A stretch of DNA of 5,687 bases, taken from Deltaproteobacteria bacterium (GTDB lineage: Bacteria > Myxococcota_A > UBA796 > UBA2385). The position numbers and the translations under genes are program-made. Of the stretch, positions 1 to 5,687 are shown piece by piece. The notes beneath the pieces were generated by a model. The model made no database searches and had not been told where the DNA came from. It saw only the letters and a program-made list of their open reading frames with translations. The stretch is taken from NCBI GenBank assembly GCA_015489145.1, contig WGAH01000095.1:1-5687 (forward strand), written 5' to 3'. How positions within the stretch are numbered: the first letter of the stretch is position 1; every line of letters starts with the position of its first letter.

Positions 1-99
1 AGGGGGTCACCTCTCCGTCGACCCATGGCCGGCGCTCCAGGGCGGGTGGAGCGACCGGACGGGCTGGCGGGTCCATGCTACCACCGCCGGGGAAGGCGC
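1..99. other. Spacer upstream of rpoD, no gene recognised
   Basis: No recognisable protein end or RNA is visible here. The rpoD frame is open to the left edge, and another forward frame stays open until a TGA at 104-106, but neither translation resembles DnaG, a common neighbour of rpoD, or any family I know. CATGCT at 74-79 is a possible -10 element about 20 nt before the start codon, but the hexamer 17 nt upstream (51-56, GCGACC) matches the -35 consensus at only three positions. It is probably a 5' untranslated or intergenic stretch. Confidence 0.5.
89..96 (+). promoter_or_regulatory. Ribosome binding site of rpoD (decides the start)
   Basis: The purine run GGGGAAGG lies 3 nt before the ATG at 100, and part of it (GGGG) is at a more typical distance. 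The in-frame ATG at 25 has no comparable purine run before it, which supports starting at 100. Confidence 0.55.
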
Positions 100-1821
<1,722 letters not shown>

Positions 1822-1823
1822 GC

Positions 1824-1927
1824 GCGGGGCGCCCCCGGGGCCCATAGCTCAGTTGGTCAGAGCACCCGGCTCATAACCGGAGGGTCCCAGGTTCGAGCCC
1901 TGGTGGGCCCACCCGGGGGCGCTCCGC
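1824..1927 (+). repeat. Inverted repeat flanking the tRNA (leader-trailer helix)
   Basis: The tRNA leader at 1824-1836 and its trailer at 1915-1927 are complementary over 13 pairs, with one G-U (1828:1923). The core, 1829-1839 against 1912-1922, is a perfect 11-bp inverted repeat. In a precursor RNA this helix would stack below the acceptor stem, separated only by G1837 facing ACCC (1911-1914), where one further pair can form. There is no T-run after it, so it is not an obvious rho-independent terminator for rpoD or the tRNA. Confidence 0.75.
1838..1911 (+). tRNA. tRNA with anticodon CAU, elongator type: probably tRNA-Ile2 (lysidine), otherwise tRNA-Met
   Basis: The full cloverleaf can be read. 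The acceptor stem is GGGCCCA (1838-1844) with TGGGCCC (1904-1910). The D arm is GCTC/GAGC (1847-1850, 1860-1863). The anticodon arm is CCCGG-CTCATAA-CCGGA (1865-1881) with anticodon CAT at 1872-1874. The T arm is CCAGG-TTCGAGC-CCTGG (1887-1903), and the discriminator is A at 1911. It is not the initiator: pair 1:72 is a normal G-C, and the anticodon stem lacks the initiator's three G-C pairs in a row above the loop. C4-G69 and C5-G68 in the acceptor stem are features that favour TilS (lysidine synthase) recognition in E. coli, so Ile2 is my first choice. The G27-C43 pair, another E. coli TilS determinant, is absent, and C27-A43 is a mismatch. Only ACC of the ACCA end is encoded (the next base is C), so the CCA end must be completed by nucleotidyltransferase. 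The gene begins 16 nt after the rpoD stop and may be co-transcribed with it. Confidence 0.96.
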
Positions 1928-1933
1928 TATGCT
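1926..1933 (+). promoter_or_regulatory. Possible -10 element ahead of the zinc-ribbon gene
   Basis: TATGCT at 1928-1933 fits the TAnnnT form of a sigma-70 -10 box and lies about 35 nt before the start codon. The hexamer 17 nt upstream is GGGCCC, inside the tRNA 3' end, and does not resemble a -35 box. The gene may instead be read through from the tRNA or rpoD. Confidence 0.25.
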
Positions 1934-1936
1934 GGT

Positions 1937-1959
1937 CCGGCGCGCCCGCCGGGCGCCGG
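1937..1959 (+). promoter_or_regulatory. GC-only hairpin in the leader of the zinc-ribbon gene
   Basis: CCGGCGC (1937-1943) pairs with GCGCCGG (1953-1959) around a 9-nt loop. The 3' arm takes up the first two bases of the Shine-Dalgarno run GGGGAGGA (1958-1965), leaving GGAGGA free. Whether it affects translation is unknown. Confidence 0.4.
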
Positions 1960-1965
1960 GGAGGA
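1958..1965 (+). promoter_or_regulatory. Ribosome binding site fixing a GTG start
   Basis: GGGGAGGA is a strong Shine-Dalgarno match a few bases before the GTG at 1969. It is the reason for choosing this non-ATG start over the in-frame ATG at 1903, which lies within the tRNA gene. Confidence 0.75.
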
Positions 1966-1968
1966 ACC

Positions 1969-2697
1969 GTGCACGCGCACCTGCTCGCGATTCGCGATCT
2001 CTGGCATGTCGACGAGGAGATGGACGCGCTGCGGGCGAAGGCGGGCGCCCTGGCCCGGGCGGTGGAGGAGGCCCGCGCGCGGCGGGAAGCGGCCCGGGAG
2101 GCCCTCGACGCGCGCAAGGCCGAGCTGGCGGAGCTGAAGAAGCGCGAGCGGGCGCTGGACCGGCGCATCGCCGAGTACGGGCAGCGCCGGGATCGCACCC
2201 GGAGGCTCCTCGACGAGGGCAAGGTGGGCGACTTCATCAGCGCCCAGCGCCAGCTCGACCAGTGCGTCGCCATCGTCGACGAGGCCGAGACGGAGCTGCT
2301 GGAGCTGCTCGAGGAGGTGGACGCCGCCGGCGAGGCCCTCGCCCGGGCCGAGGCCGAGCTCGAGGCGGCCGGGCGGGCGGTGGAGGCGGCGGTGCGCGCC
2401 CAGGCCGAGCAGCGCCCCGCCGTGGTCGCCCGCTACCGCGAGCTCGAGGCGCTGCGGCCGGAGCGCTGGGCCGCCCTCGACGAGGAGCACCGCGTCCCCT
2501 ACCGGGACCTGCGCCGCCGGGGCTGGAAGCCCCTCGCCTGGATTCGCGACGGCGCCTGCGAGGCGTGCCGCCGGGTCGTGCCGCCCCAGGTGGCCATCGA
2601 GGTGGTGCAGGGCCGCACCGTGCACCGCTGCCGGGGTTGCGGGCGCTTCCTCTACGACGTGCGTCCCGCCGAGGAGACGGAGGAGGACGACGGCTGA
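1969..2697 (+). CDS. Coiled-coil protein with C-terminal C4 zinc ribbon (COG1579/DUF164, zf-RING_7 family)
   Basis: From the GTG at 1969 this encodes 242 residues. About residues 15-165 are almost pure heptad-like coiled coil, rich in Glu, Arg, Ala and Leu. Within it the segment DEGKVGDFISAQRQLDQCVA (about 84-103) matches the conserved break in the helical hairpin of COG1579 proteins. A C4 zinc ribbon follows, with CEAC (C197, C200) and CRGC (C221, C224) as expected metal ligands, then an acidic tail (EETEEDDG). The family is widespread, cytoplasmic and of unsettled function; a nucleic-acid or protein-scaffold role is often supposed but unproven. The GTG is chosen for its GGGGAGGA ribosome site 3 nt upstream and because the family begins at about this point. 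An in-frame ATG at 1903 lies inside the tRNA and is implausible. There is no signal peptide or membrane segment. rnpB starts 44 nt downstream, an arrangement I recall from other bacteria for this family. Family assignment is firm; function is unknown. Confidence 0.9.
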   Translation: MHAHLLAIRDLWHVDEEMDALRAKAGALARAVEEARARREAAREALDARKAELAELKKRERALDRRIAEYGQRRDRTRRLLDEGKVGDFISAQRQLDQCVAIVDEAETELLELLEEVDAAGEALARAEAELEAAGRAVEAAVRAQAEQRPAVVARYRELEALRPERWAALDEEHRVPYRDLRRRGWKPLAWIRDGACEACRRVVPPQVAIEVVQGRTVHRCRGCGRFLYDVRPAEETEEDDG

Positions 2698-2705
2698 TCG
2701 CCGCC

Positions 2706-2734
2706 CCTGGTCGCGTCGGCGCCGGGGGGATAGC
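2706..2734 (+). promoter_or_regulatory. Candidate rnpB promoter
   Basis: GATAGC at 2729-2734 ends 7 nt before 2742, the 5' end of RNase P RNA implied by helix P1. That is the right spacing for a -10 element, and bases 2-4 (ATA) match the consensus. The -35 position (about 2706-2711, CCTGGT) is poor. Placement rests mainly on the RNA 5' end. Confidence 0.35.
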
Positions 2735-2741
2735 TCCAGGG

Positions 2742-3223
2742 GGCTGGAGGAATCCAGGCGATCGCCGGTCGGTGGCGCCGCGCGGGATGGTCCCGCCGGA
2801 CGACCCCCGGCGGGAGGAAAGTCCGAGCTCCACAGGGCAGGATGCCGGGTAACGCCCGGTCGGGGTGACCCGAAGGCAAGTGCAACAGAGAGCAGACCGC
2901 CACGCACGCGTCCGGCTCCCGCGCCGTCGCCATCCCCCGGGTCGGGCGGCGGCGAGGACCGGGGAGGGGACCCCTCGGGGGACCCTCCGGCGACGTTGAA
3001 AGGGTGCGGCAAGAGCGCACCGGCGGCCCCGGCGACGGGGTCGGCCAGGCAAACCCCATCCGGAGCAAGGCCGAATAGGGAGGCGTTCGAGGGCGGCCCG
3101 TCCGAAGCCTCCGGGTTGGCCGCTCGAGCCCGTCGGCAACGGCGGGCCTAGATGAATGATCGCCGCCGCGGAACCGGGCGACCGGCCCGCGGAACAGAAC
3201 TCGGCTTACGGAAGCCTCCAGCC
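2742..3223 (+). ncRNA. rnpB: RNase P RNA, bacterial type A
   Basis: This is the catalytic RNA of RNase P, which cuts the 5' leader from tRNA precursors. The ends are set by helix P1 (2742-2750 with 3215-3223, 9 bp). P2 is 2757-2763 with 3158-3164, and P3 lies within 2764-2811. GAGGAAAGTCC (2814-2824) opens the catalytic core. P4 pairs 2819-2827 with 3200-3207 and keeps the universal bulged U (2822); relative to E. coli one G-C pair is replaced by A2826-U3201, a compensatory change. Further conserved blocks are GTGCAACAGAGAGCAGACCG (2880-2899), GAAAGGGTGCGGCAAGAGCG (2998-3017), GGAGCAAGGCCGAATAGGG (3062-3080) and ACAGAACTCGGCTTA (3194-3208). GNRA tetraloops cap P14 (GCGA, 3032-3035) and P18 (GCAA, 3136-3139), as in type A RNAs. 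At 482 nt it is about 105 nt longer than E. coli's 377, mostly because of a larger P12 region (about 2903-2997). L15 carries GGC (3048-3050) where E. coli has GGU. Identity is certain; ends are good to a few bases. Confidence 0.98.
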
Positions 3224-3256
3224 GGCCCGGGCCCCGCGCCCGGGCCGCCCGTTTTT
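3223..3256 (+). terminator. Rho-independent terminator of rnpB
   Basis: GGCCCGGG (3224-3231) pairs with CCCGGGCC (3239-3246) around a 7-nt loop, extended by C3223-G3247. CCCG and five Ts (3252-3256) follow. The stem begins directly after helix P1, so the primary transcript probably needs only a short 3' trim. The Ts also sit in the loop of a small CCCG/CGGG hairpin (3248-3260). Confidence 0.85.
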
Positions 3257-3414
3257 CGGGAACCGGCGAGCGGCGGCGCCGGACGGAGAGCCCGGTCAGC
3301 TTCTCCCGCCTTCCATGTGCGGGTTCGGGCGATTAGGTGTGCCCGCCGTCGAGGGACGGGACGGCGTCGCCAGGGGGCGCGTCGCCAGCGGGTTTCCCGA
3401 GCCAGGGAGCTGTC
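3257..3414 (+). other. rnpB-maeB intergenic region and maeB leader
   Basis: No gene is visible in these 158 bases. They hold a hairpin at 3344-3366 (7-bp stem CGCCGTC/GACGGCG, 9-nt loop) and a 10-bp direct repeat GCGTCGCCAG at 3364-3373 and 3379-3388. GATTAG at 3331-3336 is the only AT-leaning patch and could be a weak -10, but no -35 box stands at the right distance. Because rnpB ends in a terminator, maeB probably has its own promoter in this stretch. Confidence 0.5.
3404..3409 (+). promoter_or_regulatory. Ribosome binding site of maeB
   Basis: AGGGAG stands 5 nt before the ATG at 3415 and supports that start, which also matches the usual N-terminus of the family. Confidence 0.75.

Positions 3415-5687
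<2,273 letters not shown>

Noticed and set aside
1838..1911. Initiator tRNA-fMet
   Set aside because: The 1:72 pair is a normal G-C rather than a mismatch, and the anticodon stem does not have three successive G-C pairs of the initiator kind next to the loop.
2923..2988. Hairpins between the zinc-ribbon gene and maeB as separate regulatory elements or a riboswitch
   Set aside because: They lie inside the RNase P RNA, between its conserved core blocks, and are explained as its P12 region.

Overview
The window is very GC-rich bacterial chromosome (roughly 70% by eye, with G/C at most third codon positions). All genes read left to right. It is a housekeeping segment rather than a mobile or defence region: a primary sigma factor (rpoD), a tRNA with anticodon CAU, a coiled-coil/zinc-ribbon protein of the COG1579 (DUF164, zf-RING_7) family, the RNase P RNA gene (rnpB, type A), and a malic enzyme fused to a phosphotransacetylase-like domain (maeB), which runs off the right edge. 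The proteobacterial-style sigma factor (region 1.1 plus a non-conserved insert of about 200 residues), type A RNase P RNA and high GC fit a deltaproteobacterium-like lineage (Myxococcota, Desulfobacterota or relatives). That placement is an inference from style, not a database match.

Layout. 1-99: spacer with no recognisable gene. 100-1821: rpoD. 1838-1911: the tRNA, only 16 nt after the rpoD stop, flanked by sequences that can pair with each other. 1912-1968: short leader with a strong hairpin just before a GTG start. 1969-2697: the zinc-ribbon protein. 2742-3223: RNase P RNA, with most of the secondary structure readable (P1, P2, P3, P4 with its bulged U, GNRA loops L14 and L18), followed at once by a rho-independent terminator. 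3257-3414: leader of maeB with one hairpin and a 10-bp direct repeat. 3415-5687: maeB, 757 codons with no stop in the window.

How the parts relate. The sigma factor directs housekeeping transcription. RNase P trims the 5' ends of tRNA precursors such as the one next door. That tRNA does not encode a full CCA end, and the RNase P RNA has GGC where the classical L15 loop has the CCA-contacting GGU, so enzyme and substrate may have drifted together. The zinc-ribbon protein has no settled function. MaeB converts malate to pyruvate and is unrelated to the RNA genes. I found no undescribed multi-gene system. The points most worth checking are RNA-level: the leader-trailer helix around the tRNA, the L15 change, and the enlarged RNase P RNA.
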